From Rhabdophis nuchalis (lineage: Eukaryota; Chordata; Lepidosauria; Squamata; Natricidae): a stretch of DNA of 64,000 bases. Shown here one piece after another: positions 24,601 through 34,440 of this stretch (positions are counted from its first letter, which is position 1; each line of letters begins with the position of its first letter). The notes beneath the pieces were generated by a model that saw nothing but the letters and a program-made list of their open reading frames with translations, had not been told where the DNA came from and made no database searches. Location of the stretch: contig CM077648.1 of the NCBI GenBank assembly GCA_039707465.1, forward strand, positions 71,939,619-72,003,618, given 5' to 3'. A program made the translations under genes and the position numbers.

Positions 24601-24653
24601 ATGGAAACGACCCCTGTATCCCCCCTCTTAGCGGAACCATCCGCCTCCCTCAA
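21634..24653 (-). pseudogene. LINE endonuclease-RT frame, copy C, two lesions
   Basis: On the minus strand 24653 down to 22659 is open and encodes the endonuclease (NARSVVNK, GDFNLP, SWTDH) and the first RT motifs (FRPGHSNKTAL, LDLSAAFDTIDH). The Trp codon after GGTVLR is now TGA (22656-22658). The same frame then continues with LTCGVPQGS and YADDTQLYIS. Near 22150 a one-base loss in a C run shifts the rest (DRDTLHTVTHALVTSRLDYCN region) to another frame. The enzyme is otherwise complete and close to copy A. ATG codons at 24653 and 24602 are candidate starts; the latter aligns with the lost start of copy A. Confidence 0.8.
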
Positions 24654-24807
24654 CCTGTCTATACCCTCCCCCCTCCCTGGTACCCCCTAAAATAGACAAT
24701 ATACAATAATTTTTTTACTAAAAAAACCCTACACCTGCGCTTTCGCCACTTCTCCTGACTTATTAGTCCCTCATCAAAGTGTGCCCTTGATAACACAGCG
24801 GGCCATA

Positions 24808-24834
24808 CCTGCGAGAGGGGGGGACTCCCGCAGT
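24808..24834 (-). promoter_or_regulatory. 5' UTR stem-loop of LINE copy C, partly decayed
   Basis: Left arm CCTGCGAGAG pairs with CTCCCGCAGT, with two mismatches relative to copy A. It lies about 155 bases upstream of the first ATG at 24653. Confidence 0.55.
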
Positions 24835-25674
24835 AGGATTAGGTCTGCCCTTGAGTATATGACGGGTCACATCAACAGCAGGGTATCAATTGGTTACAGA
24901 GATGCTTAGATGATTGGATAAATATTAAATAAATATTACAGATGTTAAAATATATATTCAATAAATATTAAATAGGTGTTAAAATTAATTAATTCCAGTA
25001 AGTCAATAATACGGTACAGAGAGTTGAAATCTTGGGTAAGATGGTCAATAAATAATCACATAAAGTGCACATGATCATATAAAGTGCACTATCACAGGCG
25101 TGGCCTTAGCAAATCCAGTCCAGTCCCATTCTTCCAGAGCTTCAGGCCTCGGCCAAGGATGGTACATGGTTGGGCCCCTTGCAAGATCTCCCGGCCCCCC
25201 TTGTGGGTCCTGGCTTAAGTTGATTTAAACAGGGCAGCAAGTCAGTAGGGAACAGGGCCTCAGCCTGGATCTTCTAGGCCTTGGCCCAGCTGTTATGCGG
25301 CCTCCCGGCTCCCGGCTGCTAGACCTCCGATTTTCCCACTCACCGGTGCAATAGTGGTTTTTTAGAAGCCATTGTCCCGATTATAAGTTCTAATTTGTAG
25401 AAAAAATGGCGTCAGAAGACCAAGCAGCCGATGAAGTCCAGGGTATCTGAATAAAAGTTCAGTCCGGGTAGCATATAAAACCAAGAAAGCCAAGAAAACC
25501 AAGAAGAAAGAATTGTGTCAAAATCTAGATGTCCACGTATTGGGAGAGATATCAAAGGTTTCCCGAGGAGAAATTAAGCTGGAAAATTGAAAGTCTTGCG
25601 ATCTCAAACACCGAAGGAAAAGTTCACGAACAAAGGAAAGTTTTCCGGCAGGGAACAAAGATCTTAGTTTTCTT

Positions 25675-25876
25675 AATGTTGCGTTTCAAGCCAACTTTGG
25701 CACTCTCCTCCTTCACCTGCATCAAGAGGCTCTAAAGTTCCTCTTCACTTTCTGCCATTAAAGTGATATAATCTTCATATCTGAGCTTGTTGATATTTCT
25801 CTAGGCAATCTTAATTTCAATTTTGGATTTATCTAGCCAAATAGATAATTTTTCATGATGTGGTCCGCATATAAGT
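25675..25876 (-). mobile_element. BovB (RTE) LINE, 5' part of the split copy
   Basis: Continues the BovB from 20853 across the insertion: TGTTGCGTTTCAAGCCAAC, CACTCTCCTCCTTCACCTGC, TCTGCCATTAAAGTGATATA and CATATCTGAGCTTGTTGATA are complements of the RT-coding region. It ends where foldback element FB1 begins. Confidence 0.8.
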
Positions 25877-26134
25877 TACCATATTTTTGGAGTATAAGAC
25901 GCACCTTTTTTCCTCAAAAAAGAGGCTGAAAATCTGGGGGCGTCTTATACACCAAATACAGCATTGTTTGCCTCCCAAAGCTCCGTCCCCTTTACCAAAA
26001 TGGCCGTGCATAGCCTTATGGAGGCTTTCAGAGAGTTCCTGGGGGCTGGGGAGGGCAGAAACGAGTGAAAAACGTTTTCTGTTCACTTTTGCCCCAGCCC
26101 CTAGGAGCACTCTATAAGCCTCCATAAGGCTATG

Positions 26135-26136
<2 letters not shown>

Positions 26137-26217
<81 letters not shown>
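26137..26217. repeat. (TAA)n microsatellite at a LINE 3' end
   Basis: About 27 TAA units at the 3' end of minus-strand LINE fragment D. The tail of that insertion probably seeded the microsatellite. Confidence 0.9.
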
Positions 26218-26219
<2 letters not shown>

Positions 26220-26872
26220 TAATTTAATTTATAGACTGCTCCCTCTCCCCGAAAGGACTCCGGGTGGTGCACAGTGGAATTAAAAAACATACAAACATAC
26301 ATACATCATAAATATATAAAATCCAATTAAACAATTTATCCCTGCGCTAAAAAACCTAAAATCCTAAAAACTAAACCCCTTAAAAACCCGATTAAAACGA
26401 TTTAAATATTCAGACTAAAAAGGCTGGAAGGTAGGTTAGGCCAGGCCGGCCTGCTGAAAGAGATGGGTCTTGACCTTTTGACGGAAGGCACGGAGGTCCG
26501 GGGTTGTTCTGAGCTCGGGGGGTAGGTCGTTCCATAGAGCTGGGCCCGCCACGGAGAAGGCCCTTCCCGTCACCCGGAGAAGGCCCTCTCTGTGGGAGCG
26601 AATCGGTCGAAGGGATGTATGGGGCAGGATGCGATCTCGCAGATAGCTAGGTCCCGTGCCATGGAGCGCTTTAAAGATGGTGATCAGCACCTTGAAGTGC
26701 ACCCGAAAGACCACAGGCAGCCAGTGCAGCTCGCGCAGGAGCGGTGTTACGTGGGAATGCCTAGGGGCACCCAGAATTGCCCGCGCGGCCGCATTCTGGA
26801 CTAGCTGCAGTCTTTGGGTGCACCTCAAGGGAAGCCCCACGTAGAGAGCGTTAAGTAATCTAGACGGCATGC
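26218..26872 (-). mobile_element. CR1/L3-type LINE, fragment D (3' end only)
   Basis: A 5'-truncated copy holding the 3' UTR and the last 140 or so codons of the RT protein (ALYVGLPLRCTQRLQLVQN, then LHWLPVVFRVHFKVL and GPALWNDLPPELRTT). The open frame at 26436-27014 runs past the LINE into FB1 sequence, so its first part is not LINE protein. The internal sequence after SHREGLLRV has a short deletion. Confidence 0.8.
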
Positions 26873-27185
26873 AATTTTCTTTGACAAAAAAATCCCCACC
26901 ACCTGGGACAGACTGAAAATGGGATGCACGGAGGTGGCAATAGGTGGTAGCAGCGATCCCTGCAGCCTGGAACAGCTGATCGGTAGTATTCCCGGAGGCC
27001 AATCCAACTGCCAATCAGCTGCTCGTGCTAAATCAGGCTGTGCTGAAGCTGACCAGGCTGTTTGCTGTTTGTTACAAGGGGGCAAATTGCTGGGAGGCAG
27101 AGGTAGATTTTTTTTCTTGTTTTCCTTCCCAAAAGCTAGGTACGTCTTATAGTCTGGAGCATCTTATAGTCTGAAAAATATGGTA

Positions 27186-28355
27186 CATCCTAATTAAATA
27201 TTTGATATAAATAACAAGTGCTTGATAAAATATAAAAATTAAGAGGAGCTCCATTCCAGAATCTTTGACATTTCAACTAGTTTGTAATGAAGCATTAAAA
27301 TTATTGGCAAATCAGCGTAATGATCATTTTATGTCTGTTAAGTTACTAATTTAGACAAATTTGAAAGTAAAACAGAATTTGTAGTCTTGTATGTGGTAAA
27401 AAGGGTGACTAAATTACATTAACCTAATGGAGTTTGACTGGAACATCAATTAATTTAATCAAGATAAATTGAGAATCCTATATTTTTGCCTTCATAATCG
27501 TAACTAAATTTCTTTGGATTAACTCTTTGACACATCCTTCCCATTATTTTACAAGTGATTCGTACCTTATTATGACATGTTAATGATGATAAAATCCATA
27601 CTGGGACACTGCCAAGTAGCCTGGCTCCCTGGTAGGTGTGTCATACTCTGGAGGTGATAATGGATTAGATAACACTCCACTACCTTCCCATTCTCACTTT
27701 GCTCCATTCCTCACCATCTAGGTCAGTTTAATTTTAACTGAATCTTAACTTCAAGATCTCTGTTGTTTTAATGTCTTATATAGTGCTTTTATCAAATATT
27801 GTAAGCCACTTCAGCAAGATCAGAAACATACAAGTTAAATAAATATGTCTACTATGAGCTTCTGTAACAGGGGGAAAAAATCATCCAGCTCATTAAAAAT
27901 CCAGAATAAAAGAAGAATCTAAACTCTAAACAGAAAAACTGAGTGCAACACAATTGTTTCCATGTATTGAATGTGCCTTATTCTCGTCAAATTCATTTTA
28001 AAGATTTCATGCTGAAGTTGATGACTGAACTACATACAGTGTGGTTGACATCTGGCTACAGATTTACTGAGAAATAACAATGCAAAGTAACTGATCTCTT
28101 CTTTTAAGTTAAAATCAGAGAATTGATGTAACAAGTGCTACACTTCAGCTCACAAGAAAGGATGAAGTTGTATCAGATCAAACAACAGGATTTCACAGAG
28201 GAAACAACTATCCAAAAGGAAAAGAGTCAAACAAAGGAGTTAGCTCAGTTGATGAATGTGACAGCCATGAGCTAGCAGAAGATATTCTGTCTTGTTGGAA
28301 TTCAGAATCCACTCTTAAGTTGAAGAAACAGATGCTTGAACATTGGGGAAGAAGA
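27186..28355. other. AT-rich spacer, nothing recognised
   Basis: No gene or repeat family recognised. Confidence 0.35.
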
Positions 28356-29426
28356 AGAGGATGGGGGGAGGGCGGAGCCGCACCACATCGACACAACATG
28401 GGGTCTCAGTGCTCTGAGATCTCCGTTGATACTTTTGCCGGCCCCTGGTCCATTCGGACCTAAACTGTCCTGTAGGGACAGTGACTAGAAAGACCAAGCC
28501 TTGCTGGTCATAGGGGTACCGCAAAACCCCTGTTTGACCCAAGGGAAGAGCTTCTGCAAGGCGGCAAACAGGCAGCCACCAGGGCTGGCAAAGACGGAGG
28601 CGGCTCCGGAAGGAAGCAAGCTGAGAGGGAAAGTATGAGACTGGGAAAGTACTTTTTTTTCTTTTTTGAAACATTTTGCTTAAAGAATTATTTTTTTTTA
28701 GTAAAACTAAAGCTTTTAATCTTGAAATAAGTGGCGGAATCAATCTAATATGGAGGTTTCCTTTTTTTTCTTATTATTCTGTAAGTGTGGATTGAAGTGT
28801 CAGTAACAAGGTGTTTTTTTTCCTTTGAAAGTGATTGGACTATTTCTTTTCGTTTTATTTTTTGTTACTTAAAATCTTGAATTTGGGATTATTTTTAAAA
28901 TTCTTCCTATGATTTAACTGCTTATTTTTAAAATCCAATAAGAATTATACTTTTTTTAACAATAAAGAAGAATATATGAAAAAGTGAAAATCTGCAACAC
29001 TGCCAATGGGAGGTCAGAGGCTGGTCTTTATGAAACAACCTATTTTTTCTTATTTGAAACAGCTGGTTGAAGGCGGTGAAATTGTTTATTGAAACTTTCA
29101 GAGCATGAATTGTTTTTAGCAGGTGCTCTTGGATAACTGACAATAATATATATTTTTTTGGAAGACACAACACAACAGGATCAAAGTAACCCAATCAAAA
29201 GATAAAATAGGCCGGAGACCAGGGTAGCAGTGAGAACCACACTTCGTCACTCTTTGTATTTGTTAACATGGTTCCATATCTAGAAGAGGATACTTTAGAA
29301 AATCAGAAGACTTTGGCTGGAATCTTAAATTTTCTGAAACAATATGGAAGAAGAATTGATGAAAAATTGGACAAACGTTTGTTTATCACATCGAACCATG
29401 AGCAGTTGGAGGCTCCAACAACTAAA

Positions 29427-29432
<6 letters not shown>
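28356..29432 (+). mobile_element. Possible L1-like 5' UTR with start of an ORF1-like gene
   Basis: A short GC-rich start (GGGGGGAGGGCGGAGCCGC) is followed by a T-rich leader and a 54-codon frame at 29268-29432 beginning MVPYLEEDTLENQKTLAGIL, rich in E, K, L and D like a coiled-coil ORF1p N-terminus. Its stop is the first TAG of a (TAG)n microsatellite. This is a suggestion only: no RRM or reverse transcriptase follows, and another origin is possible. Confidence 0.25.
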
Positions 29433-29458
<26 letters not shown>

Positions 29459-29459
29459 A
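29430..29459. repeat. (TAG)n microsatellite
   Basis: Ten TAG units, ending the small frame upstream. Confidence 0.9.
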
Positions 29460-29767
29460 TAAAACAGGACAGTGAATCTCTGGAAGCCAAATATTAACAA
29501 CAATATTAATAACAATAACAACAAAAGGCAAATTATTTTTTAGATTGCCTAAAAAGTACAATTTTCAAGTCAGAGAAATAATCAAATTTTATTTATTTAT
29601 TTATTGGAATTTGTCAAACCAAAACAGGAATAAAAATACAATGACAGGAGCAATAGGCATGTTAGTGCACTTATGCATGCCCCATCTGCTGACCACTTAA
29701 GTATGAAGTAAGGTCCACAGAAGTCAATTTCACAAAACTGAAAATTTGTAGCTGAGACAACTGAATC
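29460..29767. other. AT-rich flank, unclassified
   Basis: Contains AAC/AAT-rich simple sequence and a TTTATTTATTTATTGGAATT stretch. The sequence resumes after the hAT insertion at 31897, so it is the pre-existing target. Confidence 0.3.
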
Positions 29768-29992
29768 AGATAGGGCAGTGGTGGGCAAACTCATTAGTCA
29801 ACAGAGCCAAATATCAACAATACCATGATTGAAATTTCTTTTGAGAGCCGGAAGGTGTGGCCTGTTTTGTGGGAGTGGCTCAGCGGTCATGTGACTGGGT
29901 GGGCGTGGCCAACTTGGAAAATGTGGTGAAACTCACTTAACGACGGTCTTGGTTAGCAACCAAACTTTTAGGCTCAATTGTGGTCATAAGTT

Positions 29993-30545
29993 CTTTCTTT
30001 CTCTCTCTCTCTCTCTTTCTTCCTTCCTCTCTCTCTCTCTCCATTTCTCTCTTTCTTTCTTTCTCTTTTTCTCTTTCTTTCTGTCTCTCTTTCTCTCTCT
30101 CTTTCACTCTCTTTCTTTCTTTCCCTCTTTCTCTTTCTCTCTTTCCCTTTGTCTCTCTCTCTTTCTTTCTCTCTTTCTTTCTCTCTCTTTCTATCTCTGT
30201 CTCTCTCTCCTTCGTCTGCCCATCTCTGTCACTCTGTGTGTGTATCTGTCTCTCACTCACTTAATCAGTCTCTATCTGTCTCTCCCTCCCTCTCTCTGTC
30301 TCTCCCTGTCTCTGTGTGTGTCACTCACTCTGATTCTCTCCCTCCTTCTCTCTGTCTCTGTATGTCTGTCTCTCCCTCTTTCCCCCTGTCTGTCTCCGAT
30401 TCAATCCCTCCCTGTGTCATTCTCTATCTGTGTCTCTGTCTGTCTCTCTCCCTCCCTCTCTTTCTCTCTGTCTCTGTCTGTCTCTCTGTCTTTCCCTCCC
30501 TTCCCCTCTGTCTCTCTCTGTGTCTGTCAGTCACTCCCTCTCTTC
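29993..30545. repeat. CT-rich simple-sequence tract inside the hAT element
   Basis: Irregular CTTT, CTCT and CTGT units over about 550 bp. The SLSLS and RERERE frames on either strand are artefacts. Confidence 0.9.
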
Positions 30546-30944
30546 CCTCTCCTCCCCCCCCAACCCGGGAAGCAGCAGAAGGGCCGGCATGCCGGAGGTT
30601 ACGGGCGCCTCCTCCCGCAGCGGCTACCGGCATCTTAAGCACCACCAAGGCTGTCGCCCGGCAGGTCGTCCGGCAGGGAAGCCGGTCGCGGCTCCATCGC
30701 GGCTCCCTCTCGCAGTCTCCGAGACTGTAATTGAGCGGAGCATGCGCGCGCCTATCTTTTCCACAGAAAAGAGAGGCGTGCGCATGCTCCTCTCAATTAC
30801 AGTCTCGGAGACTTCGTAGCGTGCACGTCCCGCGGAATTACAGCACAACTTCCCACCGCTACGAAGTCTCCGAGACTGTAATTGAGCGTAGCATGCGCGC
30901 GCCTATCTTTTCCACAGAAAAGAGACTTTGTAGTGGTGGGAAGT

Positions 30945-31330
30945 TGTGCTGTAATTCCGCGGGACGTGCACGCGCCAATCTTTTCCTGGGTGTGGAAAAG
31001 TGGCAAGCTGCTTCACTGCTGCTGCTTCTGCTACCCCCGAGCCTTGCGCCCGGCAGGGGCATCGGGCAAGGAAGCCGTGCGCATCTCCACCGGCTCCCTC
31101 CGACAGCCACCATGGCACACGTTCTGGGGCTGCGTGGCTGGGAGGGAGATGGATGCGCGGCCCTAGAACGTGCGACGTGGTGGCTGTCGGAGGGAGCCGG
31201 TGGAGATGCGCGCGGCTTCCCTGCCCAATGCCCCTGCCGAGCGCAAGGCTCGGGGGTAGCAGAAGCAGCAGCAGTGAAGCAGCTCACCACTTTTCCACAC
31301 CCAGGAAAAGATTGGTGCGCGCACGTCCCG
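30945..31330. repeat. Long inverted repeat in the hAT element
   Basis: The left arm, about 30945-31118 (AATCTTTTCCTGGGTGTGG, GAGCCTTGCGCCCGG, GGCTCCCTCCGACAGCCACC), is complementary to the right arm, about 31152-31330. Part of the arm recurs at 31392-31437. Arms of about 170 bp with few mismatches could extrude a long hairpin. Confidence 0.8.
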
Positions 31331-31557
31331 GGAATTACAGCACAGAAGTCTTGGAGACTTCGTAGCGGTGGGAAGTTGTGCTGTAATTCTGCGGGACGTG
31401 CACGCGCCAATCTTTTCCTGGGTGTGGAAAAGTGGTGAGGTTCTTCACTGCTGCTCGGCGCTCTCTGCAGGCGGCTGTTGCTGCTGCTGCTCCCACCGTC
31501 CGAGCGCATCGGGCAGGACAGCCGGCCACGTTTCAGGCCCCTCTTTGGCCCTTCCCC

Positions 31558-31806
31558 CCCACGGAGGCAGCGGAGGGCCCAGCATGTCGGTTGGGAGGGC
31601 TCTGGCTGCCTCTCCCTGGAGCGAGCGAACGGGCGGGGGGAGCGAACGGGCGGGGGGAGCTGCGCCGGAGCCTCCCTGTGCGCGTGGGTCCCGGACAGCT
31701 CCGGCGCAGCCACAGCCTCGAGCATTCCCCCTGCCCGTTCGCTCGCTCCAGGGGGAGGCAGCCAGAGCCCCCCCAACCGACATGCCGGGCCCTCCGCTGC
31801 CTGGGG
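31558..31806. repeat. Second GC-rich inverted repeat in the hAT element
   Basis: GGAGGCAGCGGAGGGCCCAG, then CGGTTGGGAGGGCTCTGGCTG, pairs with CAGCCAGAGCC, CCAACCGACATG and GGGCCCTCCGCTGCC across a spacer of about 80 bp. Confidence 0.75.
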
Positions 31807-31954
31807 GGGGGGAAGGAGAGAGGAAGAGCTGCACCCGAGGGGCCAAAGAGCCGCTCGTGGCTCGCGAGCCGCGGTTTGCCGACCACTGAGATAGGGCATT
31901 CCAGACTTTGACAACTAGGTAAGTGACTCGCAAAAGCACAAAGCTGAAAACACC

Positions 31955-32074
31955 AGTCTGAAGATGGCGAGTGGGACCTCGCCAAAATGTTGCCAAGACA
32001 ATCTCAATCTTACATGGGAAAAGACTCGAATACAACAAGACCAGCATAGCCACACCCATGAAAATCTACGAATA

Positions 32075-32075
<1 letters not shown>
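31955..32075 (+). repeat. Penelope-like terminal fragment (inferred)
   Basis: Reads CTGAAGATGGCGAGTGGG, CCTCGCC, AAAATGTTGCCAAGACA and ends CCCATGAAAATCTACGAATA. The same order, with CTGATGA, a stem and GAAACGTTGC, then CCCGTGAAAATCTACGAAAA, occurs at 45792-45930. I assign it to the same family, probably Penelope-like. A CT microsatellite follows directly. Confidence 0.45.

Positions 32076-32143
<68 letters not shown>
32076..32143. repeat. (CT)n microsatellite
   Basis: About 34 pure CT units at the end of the Penelope-like fragment. Confidence 0.95.
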
Positions 32144-32147
<4 letters not shown>

Positions 32148-32489
32148 GTATAGCATTGGCCATATAAATATTAGGAAACAGCAGCAAGATAAGAATGTAT
32201 ATCACAATAAGTTTAAATGATTATAAGCGAATAATATAATGCAATAAGATGCTAAATTTTAGACTTCAGATAAAGAAACATTTCATGTTTCAAGAAGTAG
32301 TAATAAAAGTAGGTTCTAATTAAACAATTGTTCACAATGCTCAACTTGTATGATCTTGAATTTTAGAGTTAATATAAAATTAAACTTCAATGAAATAACT
32401 AAATATGTTAATCAGAATAATTTAGAAAATATTGGAAATATTAGCATTGTTTTCTACAACTAGGTGCCCTTCTATAATTCTGGAATGCG

Positions 32490-32668
32490 CTAAAATAAGT
32501 CCTCCCCCCAAAATAAGCCCTCCACAAAAATATTGCAACACAGCAGCTGCCATGATGTGACCATGCTCGATGCCTCCTGCACCTCAAAAATAATAAGACC
32601 TCCCCGAAAATAAGGCCAAGTGCTTATTTTAGGGGACCCTGTCTTATTTTCAGGATAACATGGTATAG
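32490..32668. mobile_element. Palindromic MITE with AAAATAAG motifs
   Basis: AAAATAAGTCCTCCCCCC and AAAATAAGCCCTCC near the left, and CTTATTTTAGGGGACCC and CTTATTTTCAGGATAAC at the right, form an imperfect foldback. A related copy is at 40805-40980. No transposase and no certain target duplication. Confidence 0.45.
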
Positions 32669-33694
32669 TACCAGTATATTGTTTTTCTACTTAACAAAAA
32701 TATTAATCAACCTTTCTATGCATCCATACAGTATACCTGAAGAATGAAATTGAATTAGAAACAATAGCTAAATAGTTGCCATATCCTTAGTTAATATTTA
32801 CTTGGCCATTTTATTGCTCATGGAATCTGCCAGGTTTTATCATACTTCCTTCAAGTGATTGTAAGGACCAGGTGGCTATTTAAAGTAAAGCTATTATATT
32901 TCCATACAGGGTGATTCATTGATTGAATTCCTGAGCTCCCCATTGAAAATAAATAAAAAGTTCAAGGCTTTTCAACTTTTAAGTTCAGTCTATGAGTCAA
33001 ATCTTGTACCTCACAGGAAGGTTGTGATTGATCACCCTTTCTACCCTCCCCAAATGTGGAGGGCAGCGCCTCTGACATGTTAAAGGGAAAGCTGGAAGGG
33101 AAAGATTTAATTTTTTTCTTTAGTGCCATTTTATAGTGAAAGTTGCATATACATTACACTTTGGGTTTCCTGTCCCCTACCAAAAAAAACTCTTAGGAAA
33201 AGGGTAGTTATAGAAAAGACAATGTGTTCAAAATACCTTGTAGAATTTGGCCAGTGATTGGGGGGGGGGGGGAAAGGGAAGTAAACAGAAGTCAAAATGG
33301 CATTTCAGGATTACTGTATTATACTGTTTACATTGTTTCATAGAAAAACTAATGGACAGGTAAATCAGGAGAGATAATAATAGGACTTAGGCAAAATCAC
33401 TTAGTCTTATACTTATGGCTGTGCTAAAATTGAAATAAAATCAAATAGAAGTAAAATCAATAAAATCAACTATATTTTCTTGAAATTGGAATAGAATTAT
33501 GTACACCTTTTATCATGTTCCTTTACACATATTAATAGATCTAGTTCAGAGTATTATTTCCTGATATTGTTAAATTGTTAGTTCTGACACCCTTTACTTA
33601 TTAGCCATGCAGTCTAGGATCCGTGGAAACTGCCTCATCCAGACTCATGTCCTTGCCTGTAATTTTATCCTAAGGAATGTGTGATTGGTTAATA
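32669..33694. other. AT-rich spacer, nothing recognised
   Basis: A poly-G run lies near 33259-33271; otherwise nothing identified. Confidence 0.4.
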
Positions 33695-33702
33695 TGCAAA
33701 CA

Positions 33703-33837
33703 CAGGGGTCTGCAAAGTCGGCTCTTTTAAGACTGGTGGACTTCAACTCCCAGAGTTCCCCAGCCAGCATAGCTGGCTGGGGAATTCTGGGAGTTGAAGT
33801 CCACCAGTCTTAAAAGAGCCGACTTTGCAGACCCCTG
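33703..33837. mobile_element. Near-perfect palindromic hAT MITE
   Basis: 135 bp that is almost wholly self-complementary: CAGGGGTCTGCAAAGTCGG at the left, its complement at the right, and CCCAGCCAGCATAGCTGGCTGG at the centre. The perfect 8-bp target duplication TGCAAACA (33695-33702, 33838-33845) places it in hAT. The arm sequence CTTCAACTCCCAGAGTTCC is a familiar squamate repeat. Confidence 0.9.
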
Positions 33838-34007
33838 TGCAAACATATTCTAAAATTGTGCCTTACTAGAGGCAATATCCTTCTGAGATGAGATGACCAG
33901 AAATGAACAAAGATTTATACAAAGGCATTATATATTGGCAGTTGCATGTTTTAATTCCTTTCCTAATGAATTCCAGTATAAAGTTTGTCTTTGTGTTTGA
34001 TGTCATT

Positions 34008-34440
34008 GAATCATTGTTAACCCTTGGTGTCTATTTGGGCTAGTGCCTACAGTTTTCTTGGCAAGTTTTTTGGAAGTGGCTTGCCATTTCCTGCTTCCTA
34101 GGGCTGACAGAGAATGTCTGTAACTAAAGTCACCCAGACGGGCTTTGTGCCTAAGAACTATAACTCAAAATCTCCCAGTTTCTTGCCTGATGTCTTATCG
34201 ACCACACCAATGGTCCCCAATCTTTCTGGCACCAGGGATTGGTTTTGTGGAAGACAATTTTTCCACGGACCGGGGAGGATGATGATTTCATGCACAACTT
34301 AGATCCCACACCTTCGCAGATGGAGCTTTGCTTGCTCGCCTGCTGTTTACGCAGCCTAGATCCTAATAGGCCACGGACTGGTACTGGTCCACAGATCGGG
34401 GATTGGGGATCACTGCGCTATACCACACTGGCTCTACTCT
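34008..34440 (-). repeat. tRNA-derived SINE, minus strand, split by a MITE
   Basis: On the minus strand the head is AGAGCCAGTGTGGT, then after the MITE CGATAAGACATCAGGCAAG, with a decayed box B (TTTTGAGTTATAG). The body CAGCCCTAGGAAGCAGG, GCAATGGCAAGCCACTTCC-like and CTTGCCAAGAAAACTG follows. The body resembles SINEs with RTE-type tails. The MITE occupies about 34206-34414. Confidence 0.5.
34206..34414. mobile_element. hAT-like MITE inside the SINE
   Basis: Imperfect inverted ends CAATGGTCCCCAATC and GATTGGGGATCACTG. The internal sequence (GGCACCAGGGATTGG, TTTTCCACGGACCGG) matches a diverged relative at 39920-40105. The flanks share ACCACAC, a possible target duplication. Confidence 0.55.

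Larger units (their letters stand above)
21431..25350 (-). mobile_element. CR1/L3-type LINE, copy C, nested in HAL1-like H3
   Basis: About 3.9 kb with 5' UTR (hairpin at 24808-24834), coding region (21634-24653) and 3' UTR ending in an (ATAGA)n tail at 21431-21455. Pentanucleotide tails of this kind are associated, from memory, with snake CR1-L3 elements that seed microsatellites. The 5' boundary is set at about 25350, where HAL1 ORF1 similarity stops a few codons after its ATG. Confidence 0.8.
20854..25659 (-). mobile_element. HAL1-like element copy H3, carrying LINE copy C
   Basis: Target duplication GATCTTAGTTTTCTT at 20839-20853 and 25660-25674. On the minus strand the 5' piece (25350-25659) ends with the ORF1 start at 25372 (MASKK, as in H4); the 3' piece (20854-21430) holds the ORF1 C-terminal half (KEVTILKQIPKKIRE, MLVF), the 3' UTR and the A-rich end. 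LINE copy C sits between. About 0.5 kb of ORF1 is missing between the two junctions, so a deletion accompanied or preceded the LINE insertion. The 5' UTR is about 290 bp against about 865 in H2 and H4, so it is 5'-truncated or variant. Confidence 0.75.
25879..27183. mobile_element. Foldback element FB1 with TA target site
   Basis: Ends CCATATTTTTGGAGTATAAG and TTATAGTCTGAAAAATATGG are inverted repeats flanked by TA on both sides. Inside, 26011-26134 forms a long imperfect hairpin (CATAGCCTTATGGAGGCTTT against AAGCCTCCATAAGGCTATG). A (TAA)n run and LINE fragment D are inserted after it. No transposase frame. FB2 at 34717-36729 has the same termini. Confidence 0.7.
29776..31888. mobile_element. 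2.1-kb foldback hAT element, non-autonomous
   Basis: Ends CAGTGGTGGGCAAAC and GTTTGCCGACCACTG are inverted repeats with one mismatch. A perfect 8-bp target duplication, AGATAGGG, flanks it (29768-29775 and 31889-31896), the hAT signature. Inside are, in order, hAT-like subterminal sequence, a fragment of the CAGGTAGTCC MITE (29926-29990), a 550-bp CT-rich run, and 1.3 kb of GC-rich sequence made of stacked inverted repeats (30716-31440 and 31558-31806). Frames of up to 351 codons across the GC-rich part lack any domain and are read in palindromic DNA; I do not call them genes. Confidence 0.85.

Noticed and set aside
29937..30730. Frames of 100-230 codons rich in SLSL, or RERE on the other strand
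   Set aside because: They come from the CT-rich tract inside the hAT element and have no domain.
30859..31914. 351-codon minus-strand frame and overlapping GC-rich frames on both strands
   Set aside because: The region is built of long inverted repeats, so open frames are mirrored on both strands; the translation repeats itself and has no recognisable domain.
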